Source of the DNA: Mucilaginibacter sp. L3T2-6
GTDB lineage: Bacteria; Bacteroidota; Bacteroidia; Sphingobacteriales; Sphingobacteriaceae
Length of the DNA: 64,000 bases
Assembly: GCF_030519355.1 (NCBI RefSeq)
Contig: NZ_JAUMKC010000019.1
Span: forward strand, 1 to 64,000
Direction of reading: 5' to 3'
A program made the position numbers and the translations under genes. Each line of letters starts with the position of its first letter. Position 1 is the stretch's first letter. The notes below the pieces were generated by a model. That model did not search any database and was not told the origin of the DNA. It was given only the letters and a program-made list of their open reading frames with translations. Below, piece after piece: positions 44,439-53,030 of the stretch.

Positions 44439-45326
44439 CTATACGTCGCAAATCTGGATCGCTTTTCTTAACGAGGCTATCTTATCTGCATTTTTCGGAA
44501 CAAACTCCTGCCCTACGTAGCCTTTAAAACCTGTTGCTACAATAGCTCGCATCACGGCCGGATAATAAAGTTCCTGAGTATCATCAATCTCATGTCTGCC
44601 TGGAATGCCGCCGGTGTGGAAATGGGCGATGTACTGATGATGGTCGGTTATATTGCGAATAATGTCGCCCTCGTCAATCTGCATATGGTAGATATCATAT
44701 AGCAACTTAAAGTTATCAGAGCTTAATCTTTTAGCCAATTCTGCGCCCCATGAGGATTTGTTACATTGATAATCTTTGTGATCAATCTTACTGTTCAGCA
44801 ACTCCATGCACAGCACTACTTTATGCTTTTCGGCCAGGCCCAGTATTTTTTTCAAGCCTGCTTCACAATTCTTCCAGCCGGTTTCATCATCCTTACCCCT
44901 GCGGCTGCCACTAAAACAGATCAGGTTGGTGTAGCCATTCTTTGCTACCAGCGGGATCATCTCGGTATATTGCTTTATCAGCCTGTCATGAAATTCGGTG
45001 TCTCCGAAGCCATCGGTGAGGTTTATCTCTGCACCATTACACATTGGCGAATACATGCCGTGTTTCTGCAAAGTCGGCCAATCTTTAGGGCCGCATAAGT
45101 CTATGCCGGTAATCCCAATCTCCTTTGATGTTATGCAAAGCTGGTCGAGTGTAAGCTCGCTATAGCACCATGGAGAAACCGAATGGTTGATATTGCCTTT
45201 CAGCTTAAATTTTAATTCTTCTTTTTCTTCTTTGGTAAATGATGATAACATACCTGTTGCGGTAATAGCTGCAGTTCCGGCAACTATGTTTTTTATTGCA
45301 GACCTTCTGTTTTGTGTGTTTGGCAT
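44439..45326 (-). CDS. TIM-barrel sugar isomerase/hydroxypyruvate-isomerase-like protein
   Basis: 295 residues. N-terminal NRRSAIKNIVAGTAAITATGML resembles a twin-arginine leader with a weak motif. Barrel residues: VSPWCYSELTLDQLCITSKEIGITGIDLCGPKDW, VVLCMELLNSKID (Glu), LLYDIYHMQIDEGDI (Asp/His), HFHTGGIPGRHEID (His), and GYVGQEFVPK (Glu). The pattern is that of hydroxypyruvate isomerase-like proteins. It lies 12 bases from the MFS gene upstream in the transcript, so they are likely co-transcribed. Confidence 0.87.
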   Translation of the reverse strand: MPNTQNRRSAIKNIVAGTAAITATGMLSSFTKEEKEELKFKLKGNINHSVSPWCYSELTLDQLCITSKEIGITGIDLCGPKDWPTLQKHGMYSPMCNGAEINLTDGFGDTEFHDRLIKQYTEMIPLVAKNGYTNLICFSGSRRGKDDETGWKNCEAGLKKILGLAEKHKVVLCMELLNSKIDHKDYQCNKSSWGAELAKRLSSDNFKLLYDIYHMQIDEGDIIRNITDHHQYIAHFHTGGIPGRHEIDDTQELYYPAVMRAIVATGFKGYVGQEFVPKNADKIASLRKAIQICDV

Positions 45327-45338
45327 AGAGTTATTAGG

Positions 45339-46586
45339 TTAAATTTGTACTTCGGGCGATGGTTCCTCAATATCCAGGCCTGGTTTGGTTGGTAATTGGT
45401 TAGAGTCTCTGAAAAATAACAGGAATAGCACCAAGACCGCGACAGCAATTCCACCCGGTACCAGCCAGATAGACTGCCAATCATGTGTTGTCCCTGTTTT
45501 ATGGCTATCAACAATCGGTCCCGACAAGTAAAAACCTATCAACATACCTACCCCGTAAGTTGCAAGGGTTATGAATCCTTGCGCCGCACTCTTAAAGCGC
45601 TCACCGGCAAGGTTGTCGGTATAGATCTGACCGGTAACGAAGAAGAAATCATAACACACGCCATGTATCACAATACCTGCAATCAGCATCCAGTAATTTG
45701 CACCAGCATCGCCGTAGGCAAAACATACATAGCGCAGTGCCCAGGCAATCATACCCATAGCCAGCATCCGCTTTACGCCCAGTCGGACAAAGAACAGCGG
45801 CATAGCTACCATAAATGCTAATTCAGATACCTGTCCGAAAGCTTGTATGCCTGCTGCACCTTTCACGCCAACCTCATTTAAAAACGGATTTGTGAAATTG
45901 TAATAAAATGCAAGCGGGATACAGATAGCTACTGAAGCCAGGAAAAATACCAGGTACGAACGATTCTTTAATAAACCAATCGAATCGAGGCCGATAATAT
46001 CACCAAATGATGTTTTCATACCTTTCTTTGCCGGAGGGGTATCAGGCAAGCTAAAACTTAGCAATCCCAATATACCTGAGGCAATGGCTGCCATTTTAAA
46101 GGTTAAAGCCAGAGCGCCCTTCTGTTCCCACTCCAGCCAGCCGATGATAAAACCAGCCACTATCCAACCGATAGTTCCCCATACCCGTATCCATGGAAAC
46201 TCTTTGCTGGGGTTTAACATTTGTTTAAACGAAACGGAATTTACTAAGGCCAGGGTCGGCATGTAAATTATCATGTATGCTAAAATACCAGGATAAAAAC
46301 CATCGAATGTTGGTGTTGTAGTTACATAGTACAACAAAGCTGCACCCAGGAGATGTAAAACCCCAAGTATTTTCTGCGCCGAGAAATACTTGTCGGCAAT
46401 GAGCCCTATAATAAACGGTGCTATAATTGCGCCAAACGCCTGCGTTGCATAAGCTGCTGCGTTTTGCGTGCCGGTCGCGTTTAAATTTTTGAATAAGTAA
46501 GTACCCATCGTTACGAACCAGGCGCCCCAAATAAAAAATTCGAGGAACATCATTAACGACAGCTTTATCCTGATACCTGCGGTCAT
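45339..46586 (-). CDS. MFS transporter, nucleoside:H+ symporter type
   Basis: 415 residues, about 12 membrane segments. Pattern of the NupG/XapB-like family (LSLMMFLEFFIWGAWFVTMGTYLF, FGAIIAPFIIGLIADKYFSAQKILG, FPWIRVWGTIGWIVAGFIIG, DFFFVTGQIYTDNLAGERFKSAAQGF). Such transporters in Bacteroidota sugar clusters may import sugars or their keto-derivatives; the substrate here is inferred from context only. Confidence 0.88.
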   Translation of the reverse strand: MTAGIRIKLSLMMFLEFFIWGAWFVTMGTYLFKNLNATGTQNAAAYATQAFGAIIAPFIIGLIADKYFSAQKILGVLHLLGAALLYYVTTTPTFDGFYPGILAYMIIYMPTLALVNSVSFKQMLNPSKEFPWIRVWGTIGWIVAGFIIGWLEWEQKGALALTFKMAAIASGILGLLSFSLPDTPPAKKGMKTSFGDIIGLDSIGLLKNRSYLVFFLASVAICIPLAFYYNFTNPFLNEVGVKGAAGIQAFGQVSELAFMVAMPLFFVRLGVKRMLAMGMIAWALRYVCFAYGDAGANYWMLIAGIVIHGVCYDFFFVTGQIYTDNLAGERFKSAAQGFITLATYGVGMLIGFYLSGPIVDSHKTGTTHDWQSIWLVPGGIAVAVLVLFLLFFRDSNQLPTKPGLDIEEPSPEVQI

Positions 46587-46596
46587 GCTTTATAAT

Positions 46597-47034
46597 TTAT
46601 TTCTTTAATGAAAGAACATATTTCACCATTTCCGTTACATCTTCTTTCTTTAGCTGCGGATGTGCTGCCATAGGGATATCACCCCAGTGGCCGCTGCCAC
46701 CTTTAATCACCTTTTCGGTCAACATTGCGATGTTGGCATCGGTTGGAGGATACTTGGCTGCGATATCTTTAAGCGCAGGTCCTACAACCTTCACGTCTTC
46801 CTTGTGGCAGGTATTGCAATCGCTGCCGGCCATCAGTTTGGCGCCAGGGGCTAACTCTGCCGTAGTGGTACTTGAGCCGGTTTTTGTTGCACTGGTATCT
46901 GCCTCTGATGATTGTGCCTTGGCAGTCTGGTCAGCAGCTTTAGTGCTGTCGGCATTTTCGCCCGATTTAGAACCACTACCGCCGCACGAACTGATCACTG
47001 CGCTTATTAATAAAATTGCGAAAACTTTTTTCAT
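46597..47034 (-). CDS. Lipoprotein c-type cytochrome
   Basis: 145 residues. Lipoprotein signal ending in AVISSC (Cys17), a Ser/Thr/Ala-rich linker (~20-60), then one cytochrome c domain with heme motif CNTCH (Cys73, Cys76, His77) and the axial methionine probably Met122 (DIPMAAHPQL). Single-heme cytochromes of this type take electrons from periplasmic GMC dehydrogenases. Ten bases before the MFS gene. It is the likely electron exit for the sugar dehydrogenases of the block. Confidence 0.92.
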   Translation of the reverse strand: MKKVFAILLISAVISSCGGSGSKSGENADSTKAADQTAKAQSSEADTSATKTGSSTTTAELAPGAKLMAGSDCNTCHKEDVKVVGPALKDIAAKYPPTDANIAMLTEKVIKGGSGHWGDIPMAAHPQLKKEDVTEMVKYVLSLKK

Positions 47035-47101
47035 TTGTGTTGATGTGTTTTAATTGATATTTGGGGTTTTAATTAAGTTACAATTCAAATATTTTATTGT
47101 T

Positions 47102-48334
47102 CTAAACAGCAGCCGTTTTCATCGGTGCAGTTTTGTTTTTTGAGCGCATATACACTATAAGGCCGATAAACGCCACTATTAAAACCAACGGAATAACAAG
47201 CGTTGCCTGCAGTATTTGCTGACCTGCCGTTGCATTGCTGCCGCCTGCCTGAGCTACAATCTCGTCATAGTGCCGACCCATAAAAATTGTGTATATTGAC
47301 ACTGCAAACATACCAGCACCGCCCATAAGGTTGAGGCCGACAGCACCTGTGTTGGGAAGATTGGTATTAACAAATCCAAGCATAGTCGGCCAGAAAAAGC
47401 ACACACCCATTCCGAAGATGATTGCCGCCACTATCAGCATATCGCCACTTACTGTACTTAACAGGTAAATACCTAATGCTGCAAGTATAGCTGAACATAA
47501 GAGTAATACCTGCGGAGAAACCATCTTTAATATGGGCTTCGCAAAGCCACGCCCCATAGCTACTACGCCATTTTCGAGCGCCAGTAGCAAAATAGCGTTT
47601 TTTGTTACATTTTTAAGCAGAACGTCAATCCATTGACCAGTGAATAATTCGGTGATCGCTGTACCAAACATCAAGATAAACATGAATAAAAACAATGGGT
47701 TAACCAGCGCTTTATACATTCCGCCGGTCGTTATACCTGAAGATACGCGTTCTGTAACAGGAAAGTCAAGCTTTGAGAAAAGGTATCCATAGATAAGAGT
47801 TGGTATCAGCATAACACCAACCTCTATTTGCCAGATCAGCTTTCCAGCCACATGCCCGCCTAAAAGATGATCAAATAAGGATACTACCAACGTACCTATA
47901 ACAATACCTCCCGGAAACCATAAGTGGAAGTGGTTTAGCTTGATAGTCTTGTTATCTGTGTAGAGCGATGTAACCAAAGGATTACAGGCCGCTTCAACTG
48001 TACCGTTTGCCAAACCGATAAGGAATGTTGAAATGTATAATGTCCAAAATCCCTGAGCAAAAATGGTTAGTAAAATACCGACCAGATGAAAAAGAAACGC
48101 AATTGAAAGCAGGCGCTTCATGCCGATGATATCTACAATCATCCCGCCTATAACAACTGCGATTGGGAAACCATAAAAAGCTGTTGCTGTAATGGATGCT
48201 AATGCGGCTTTGTCGAGGTGAAATTCTGTGCCGAATTTATCTAGCAGGCCCGCCCTAATGCCGAACGAGAGCGATGTAACCAACAGTGACAAGCAGCTTG
48301 CCCTGAACAGTTGAGTACGGTTAATGGATTGCAT
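47102..48334 (-). CDS. MFS transporter (sugar)
   Basis: 410 residues, 12 membrane segments. FucP/GlcP-like features: FGIRAGLLDKFGTEFHLDKAALASI, GMIVDIIGMKRLLSIAFLFH, FLIGLANGTVEAACNPLVTSLY, LNHFHLWFPGGIVIG. Likely proton-coupled uptake of a sugar or oxidised sugar. Different subfamily from the other MFS protein in the block. Confidence 0.88.
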   Translation of the reverse strand: MQSINRTQLFRASCLSLLVTSLSFGIRAGLLDKFGTEFHLDKAALASITATAFYGFPIAVVIGGMIVDIIGMKRLLSIAFLFHLVGILLTIFAQGFWTLYISTFLIGLANGTVEAACNPLVTSLYTDNKTIKLNHFHLWFPGGIVIGTLVVSLFDHLLGGHVAGKLIWQIEVGVMLIPTLIYGYLFSKLDFPVTERVSSGITTGGMYKALVNPLFLFMFILMFGTAITELFTGQWIDVLLKNVTKNAILLLALENGVVAMGRGFAKPILKMVSPQVLLLCSAILAALGIYLLSTVSGDMLIVAAIIFGMGVCFFWPTMLGFVNTNLPNTGAVGLNLMGGAGMFAVSIYTIFMGRHYDEIVAQAGGSNATAGQQILQATLVIPLVLIVAFIGLIVYMRSKNKTAPMKTAAV

Positions 48335-48382
48335 TTTAATAATTTTAGGTTTGTATGGTTTGAATTAATTGGTTTGATTTAG

Positions 48383-49435
48383 TTAAATGCCCAGCGTTTT
48401 ACGGTTAAAAGCTTCGTCTCCTCCCGAAGCAGCAAAATCGTCAAACGCCTTTTCTGTTACGCGTATAATGTGGTTCTTTATAAACTCCGCGCCTTCCCGT
48501 GCGCCATCTTCAGGATGCTTTAACGCACACTCCCACTCCAGCACCGCCCAGCCTGAATAATCATACTGGGTAAGTTTACTAAAAATTCCTTTAAAATCAA
48601 CCTGGCCGTCGCCTAACGAACGGAAACGCCCCGCGCGATCAACCCAATTCTGATAACCGCCATAAACCCCCTGTTTCCCGGTTGGGTTAAACTCGGCATC
48701 CTTTACATGGAACATCTTTATCCTTTCATGGTAGTTATCTATATATTCCAGGTAGTCCAGGCATTGCAGTACAAAGTGTGATGGGTCATAAAGCAAGCAT
48801 GCGCGTTTATGATTATCCACCTTTTCCAAAAACATTTCGTAAGTAATGCCATCATGCAGGTCTTCGCCAGGATGTATTTCGTAGCAAAGGTCTATGCCGC
48901 AATCTTCATAAACATCCAAAATTGGTTTCCATCTTTTGGCCAGTTCGGTAAAACCAGTTTCAACAATACCGGCAGGGCGTTGCGGCCAGGGGTAAACCAT
49001 CGGCCAAAGCAATGCACCGCTGAATGTTACAGATGCGTTAAGACTCAGATTCTGCGAGGCCTTTGCTGCATATTTCAATTGCTGTACCGCCCAATCCTGT
49101 CTTGATTTCGGATTTTTACGATATTGTTCAGGCGCAAAGCCATCAAACAGATCATCATAGGCCGGATTTACAGCGACTAATTGTCCCTGCAGGTGAGTTG
49201 ATAGTTCTGTAATTTCTATTCCATAGGAGTTAACCTCTCCTTTTAAATCTTCGGCGTAAGTTTTGCTCTCTGCAGCCTTTTGCAGATCGATAAAGCGCGG
49301 GTCGAGCGTTGGAAGCTGAATACCCTTGTAACCAAGGTCGGCCGCCCACTGGCAGATACTGCCAAGGCTATTAAACGGCGCAGTGTCGCCTATAAATTGA
49401 GCTATAAATATTGCTGGTCCTTTAATTGTCTTCAT
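48383..49435 (-). CDS. Cytoplasmic TIM-barrel sugar isomerase/epimerase
   Basis: 350 residues, no export signal. Metal-site residues are visible: IDLCYEIHPGEDLHDG (Glu), ACLLYDPSHFVLQ (Asp/His), IKMFHVKDAEF (His) and GWAVLEWECALKHPEDGA (Glu). The C-terminal extension (FIKNHIIRVTEKAFDDFAASGG) is typical of a subgroup always found next to Gfo/Idh/MocA oxidoreductases. It probably works with the next gene on the imported product. Confidence 0.9.
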   Translation of the reverse strand: MKTIKGPAIFIAQFIGDTAPFNSLGSICQWAADLGYKGIQLPTLDPRFIDLQKAAESKTYAEDLKGEVNSYGIEITELSTHLQGQLVAVNPAYDDLFDGFAPEQYRKNPKSRQDWAVQQLKYAAKASQNLSLNASVTFSGALLWPMVYPWPQRPAGIVETGFTELAKRWKPILDVYEDCGIDLCYEIHPGEDLHDGITYEMFLEKVDNHKRACLLYDPSHFVLQCLDYLEYIDNYHERIKMFHVKDAEFNPTGKQGVYGGYQNWVDRAGRFRSLGDGQVDFKGIFSKLTQYDYSGWAVLEWECALKHPEDGAREGAEFIKNHIIRVTEKAFDDFAASGGDEAFNRKTLGI

Positions 49436-49519
49436 TTTTGGTCATTAGTCAGTGGTCATTAGTCATTAGCCACATGGTCGATCAGAGAAACCGATCTTCA
49501 CACATTCGGAATATGCATA

Positions 49520-50689
49520 TCAAACCACGTAGTCTGTCCACTTTTCGTTACTGTTGTTTGACGCAACGACATTTTCAATAAATGCCATGCCCCTGATGCC
49601 GTCTTCAATGCCCGGGAAATCCAGCCATTCATCTTTAGGATCCTCACCGTTCATTTTTGCCTGTAAAGTCAAAGCAAAGTTGCGATACAGGTTGCCGAAT
49701 GCTTCAAGGTATCCTTCAGGATGACCGCCCGGAGTACGGGTATTATGTACTGCATAGCTCGATTCCCTGTCGCCGTAGTTTCCGCCGGCACGGTAGGTTT
49801 GTGCAGCTTTGTCTCCCCACTTAACAGTAAGGGTATTTGGCTCCTGTTGCGCCCATTCCAGGCTGCCGTGCTCGCCGTAAACACGTATTTTCAAAGCATT
49901 CTCCTCACCCACGGCAATTTGAGACGCCGTGAGCACGCCCGTAGCATTATCTTCAAAACGCAACAATACAGCGCCATCATCGTCAAGCATGCGGCCTTCA
50001 ACCACTACGTTCAATGAGGCGTTTAATTGTTTGATTTTCAGTCCAGAAATATATTCAGCCAAGTGTGCGGCATGAGTGCCTATATCGCCCATGCAGCCAC
50101 TCTTACCTGAGCGCTTAGGGTCCGTTCTCCAGGCGGCCTGTGCGTTACCTTCCCTTTCAGAAAGCTTACTTAACCAGCCCTGAATATACTCTACATAAAT
50201 CTTTCTGACCTTACCCAATGAACCGCTTTTAACAATTTGTTTTGCTTCTTTCACCATCGGATAGCCCGAGTAGGTATGCGTAAGCAACAAGGTAAGGCCG
50301 GTTTCATCCAGCTTTTGCTTGAGTTGCTTTGCTTCATCGAGTGTAAAAGTGATTGGTTTTTCAATAACCACGTGGAAACCATGGTCAAGCGCCATCATAG
50401 CCGGGCCAAAGTGAGCAAAATTTGGGGTAACGATGGTCACAAAGTCCATGCGTTTATCTTCGGGCAGTTTGCTCTCTGCCAATATCATTTCTTCGTAATT
50501 AGTATAAGTGCGGTCTTCAGGTAAAAAAAGCATTTTACCGCTTTCAATTGCCGTATCATGATGAATGCTGAGCGCACCACACACCAGTTCAATTAAGCCA
50601 TCCATATTAGCGGCGATCCGGTGAATAGCGCCTATAAACGCATCTTTGCCCCCGCCAATCATTCCCATGCGGAGTTTTCTGTGAGCCAT
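49520..50689 (-). CDS. Cytoplasmic Gfo/Idh/MocA-family oxidoreductase
   Basis: 389 residues, no signal. NAD(P) loop MGMIGGGKDAFIGAIHRIA, the family motif VVIEKPITF (EKP), and the catalytic DIGTHAAHLAEYISG (Asp/His). A likely role is reduction of a 3-keto-sugar, or oxidation in inositol-like pathways; the neighbours favour the former. 84 bases of repetitive spacer separate it from the isomerase gene. Confidence 0.9.
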   Translation of the reverse strand: MAHRKLRMGMIGGGKDAFIGAIHRIAANMDGLIELVCGALSIHHDTAIESGKMLFLPEDRTYTNYEEMILAESKLPEDKRMDFVTIVTPNFAHFGPAMMALDHGFHVVIEKPITFTLDEAKQLKQKLDETGLTLLLTHTYSGYPMVKEAKQIVKSGSLGKVRKIYVEYIQGWLSKLSEREGNAQAAWRTDPKRSGKSGCMGDIGTHAAHLAEYISGLKIKQLNASLNVVVEGRMLDDDGAVLLRFEDNATGVLTASQIAVGEENALKIRVYGEHGSLEWAQQEPNTLTVKWGDKAAQTYRAGGNYGDRESSYAVHNTRTPGGHPEGYLEAFGNLYRNFALTLQAKMNGEDPKDEWLDFPGIEDGIRGMAFIENVVASNNSNEKWTDYVV

Positions 50690-50738
50690 GTTTTTCTTTT
50701 TTGAGTTGATTGAGTTTGATTGTATTGATTAGTTGATT

Positions 50739-50825
50739 GTTTGAATAGTCAGTTAAGATGCAAAAAGTTGAATAGGATGGTTTTCCAGCCTAATCAACTT
50801 ATTTAATCTAATCGACTGTTCAAAC
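50739..50825. repeat. Two-tier imperfect inverted repeat in a spacer
   Basis: GTTTGAATAGTC (50739-50750) pairs with GACTGTTCAAAC (50814-50825), 11 of 12; inside, AGTTGAATAGG (50766-50776) pairs with CCTAATCAACT (50789-50799), 10 of 11. It lies between the subunit-3 gene stop and the Gfo/Idh/MocA gene and may be a terminator. Confidence 0.5.
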
Positions 50826-50830
50826 AAAAA

Positions 50831-51457
50831 TCAGGTCGCCCAGGCTTTGTCGCCTTTTTTATAAGGCACATTTCCGTCATAGTGTCCCGGAACAGCGATA
50901 TAACGCAGTGCCTTGGTCGCGCCGATCTCTGACGTAAAGTAGCCTAATAATGTAAGCTCCTTCATCATCTTAAAATAATGGTTGGGTACTTCCGGCGCCT
51001 TATAATCCTTTTCGCCTTTGTGCTTAGCAGCGTCAGCTTCCGCATCCTTATTCTTTTTAGCAGTGTATTCTTTTTGCTCTTTGTCCAGGTCAACCAGCAA
51101 GTCTGTCCGCTGCTGTGGCGTAAGTTCCATGAACTTCTTGCTGAATTTTTTATCAGATGCATCATTCAGTTTACCAATGCCTTCCAAAAATGTTTCCTGG
51201 TCACCGGTAGTATAGCAATCCTGCACCATTACGGCCATAAAATGGCCAACCTGTGCAGCTTTTGCACCTGGTGAGCTGGTAGTAGGCAAAATAGTATCGG
51301 CTACCTCATCCAGAAAGGCAACATTGTCGGGCAGAAATAAGTCCGCCACTTTTGGCGCACTCCCACCAGACTTACAGCCCGAAACAAAGAACTCAGCCCC
51401 AATAACAGCGCCGCCCATCAGCAGGGCTACTCTTCCTATGGCGTCTCTTCTATTCAT
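50831..51457 (-). CDS. Gluconate 2-dehydrogenase subunit 3-like protein (Tat-exported)
   Basis: 208 residues. Twin-arginine-like leader MNRRDAIGRVALLMGGAVIGAEFF ending near a Cys (VSGC), so possibly a lipoprotein. Core: VAFLDEVADTILPTTSSPGAKAAQVGHFMAVMVQDCYT, then FTSEIGATKALRYIAVPGHYDGNVPY. A charged insertion (EKEYTAKKNKDAEADAAKHKGEK) is missing from the second paralog. Small subunits of this family carry their signal-less GMC partner through the Tat pore. Its partner is probably the GMC protein at 53031-54710. Confidence 0.9.
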   Translation of the reverse strand: MNRRDAIGRVALLMGGAVIGAEFFVSGCKSGGSAPKVADLFLPDNVAFLDEVADTILPTTSSPGAKAAQVGHFMAVMVQDCYTTGDQETFLEGIGKLNDASDKKFSKKFMELTPQQRTDLLVDLDKEQKEYTAKKNKDAEADAAKHKGEKDYKAPEVPNHYFKMMKELTLLGYFTSEIGATKALRYIAVPGHYDGNVPYKKGDKAWAT

Positions 51458-51569
51458 CTTATTTAATGATTTATTGATTGGTTAAATTAGTAAATTGTGA
51501 GTGGATAATGACGGGTGGAAAGTGGTTATTTTTTAACAATCACCACTCTCCTCCTCTACATTCACTCAA
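51458..51569. repeat. Spacer with complementary words
   Basis: GAGTGGAT.. and AAGTGGTTATTTTTTAACAA pair loosely with ATCACCACT and ATTCACTC further right. A terminator for the Tat Gfo/Idh/MocA gene is plausible. Confidence 0.35.
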
Positions 51570-52997
51570 CTATAATGTCCATCCTTCGCGGTACTGGCGC
51601 TTAACAAACTGGTTGGCAGCATCAAAGTTGGTAACCTTCTGGTTTTCGTTATCCCAAAGATATTTAATCCTGCCGCCACGTAATGAATGGCCACGTACCG
51701 CAAGGTTAGCCATCAGCAGCGCTTCCGTAAGCGGACCAGCTTTATCAAAAGACGAGCTCAGTTCTGTCTTACCGTAACCAGCAATACAGCCTTCAACCCA
51801 TTGTGCATAATGGCCTTCGGCGCCGCCCGGTACACGTGCCCATTTTTGAGGCGCCTTTGCATCTTTTGTAAGTGATTTTGGCAGCAAGGTTGGCGCGTCG
51901 GAATAAGTGCTGGCAAACATCTTGCCTTTAGTACCGATAAACAGCGTACCGTTACCTTGTTCGCCACCCCAATCTTCGTTCGGACCTAACTCAACCGGTC
52001 TTTCGGGCTGTATACCACCATCCATCCAGTGTAAGGTTACATCACCCTGTGTTTTTGCAGTTTTAGGGAACGTTAAAGTAATGTGACTTGACGGAGGGCA
52101 GCTTTCAGGGAAGTGTCCCTCTTTAAACTCATCAACATAAACACTACCCACGCTTGCCTGTACGTCTTTTGCGTAGCGGATGTCCAGCACACGGAACGGC
52201 GCTTCCACCAGGTGGCATCCCATATCTCCCAGGGCGCCTGTGCCGTAATCCCACCAGCCGCGCCAGTTAAATGGCACCAGTTTATCTACATAGTCTTTTT
52301 TAGGCGCAGTACCCAACCACAGATCCCAGTCCAGTTCTTTCGGGATGTTAGGTTGTGGCGGAGGCCATGCAATACCCTGCGGCCAAACAGGGCGGTTTGT
52401 CCAGCAGTAAACAGTATGCACGTCGCCAATCAGGCCGGCGTCATACCATTCTGAAAGTAAACGTGTACCGTCGTTTGATGCGCCCTGGTTCCCCATTTGC
52501 GTAACCACTTTATATTTCTTTGCTGCTTCGGTAAGCAACCGGGCTTCGTACAAATCATGCGTCATCGGTTTTTGTACATAAACGTGCTTGCCCAATTGCA
52601 TTCCGTGGTAAGCTATGATGGCGTGGTTGTGGTCAGGGGTGGATACCGACATTGCATCAAAATGCTTGTGTTCTTTATCCAATAACTCGCGCCAGTCCTT
52701 ATAATATTTTGCTTTAGGAAAGTTCTTTCTTGTAGTAGCCGATCTTCTGTCGTCAACATCGCATAAAAATGCAATTTCTGCTTTGCCGCTCTTGGCAAAC
52801 ATGGCAATATCGCTCTGACCTTTGCCACCTGCGCCGCATCCGGCAACCAACAGCGTATCGCTTGGCGCTAAAAAGCCTTTCCCGCCAAGTACGTGTCTTG
52901 GCACAATCATAAAGCTTGCAGCAGCCATAGTTCCCGTTTTCAGAAAATCTCTTCTGGAAGTATTATTTTTCTGCCCGGTTTGTTTTTCTTCAGCCAT
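51570..52997 (-). CDS. Tat-exported Gfo/Idh/MocA-family oxidoreductase
   Basis: 475 residues. Twin-arginine leader NTSRRDFLKTGTMAAASFMIVP. NAD-binding LLVAGCGAGGKGQSDIAMF, motif VYVQKPMTHDLYEA (QKP instead of EKP), and MGCHLVEAPFRVLDI. Exported members of this family bind the nucleotide tightly and carry it across in folded form, as in glucose-fructose oxidoreductase. Two flanking GMC genes suggest a shared role in periplasmic oxidation/reduction of sugars. Confidence 0.92.
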   Translation of the reverse strand: MAEEKQTGQKNNTSRRDFLKTGTMAAASFMIVPRHVLGGKGFLAPSDTLLVAGCGAGGKGQSDIAMFAKSGKAEIAFLCDVDDRRSATTRKNFPKAKYYKDWRELLDKEHKHFDAMSVSTPDHNHAIIAYHGMQLGKHVYVQKPMTHDLYEARLLTEAAKKYKVVTQMGNQGASNDGTRLLSEWYDAGLIGDVHTVYCWTNRPVWPQGIAWPPPQPNIPKELDWDLWLGTAPKKDYVDKLVPFNWRGWWDYGTGALGDMGCHLVEAPFRVLDIRYAKDVQASVGSVYVDEFKEGHFPESCPPSSHITLTFPKTAKTQGDVTLHWMDGGIQPERPVELGPNEDWGGEQGNGTLFIGTKGKMFASTYSDAPTLLPKSLTKDAKAPQKWARVPGGAEGHYAQWVEGCIAGYGKTELSSSFDKAGPLTEALLMANLAVRGHSLRGGRIKYLWDNENQKVTNFDAANQFVKRQYREGWTL

Positions 52998-53030
52998 TTT
53001 GTTTTGTTCTTTATAAATTAAAAATAGACG

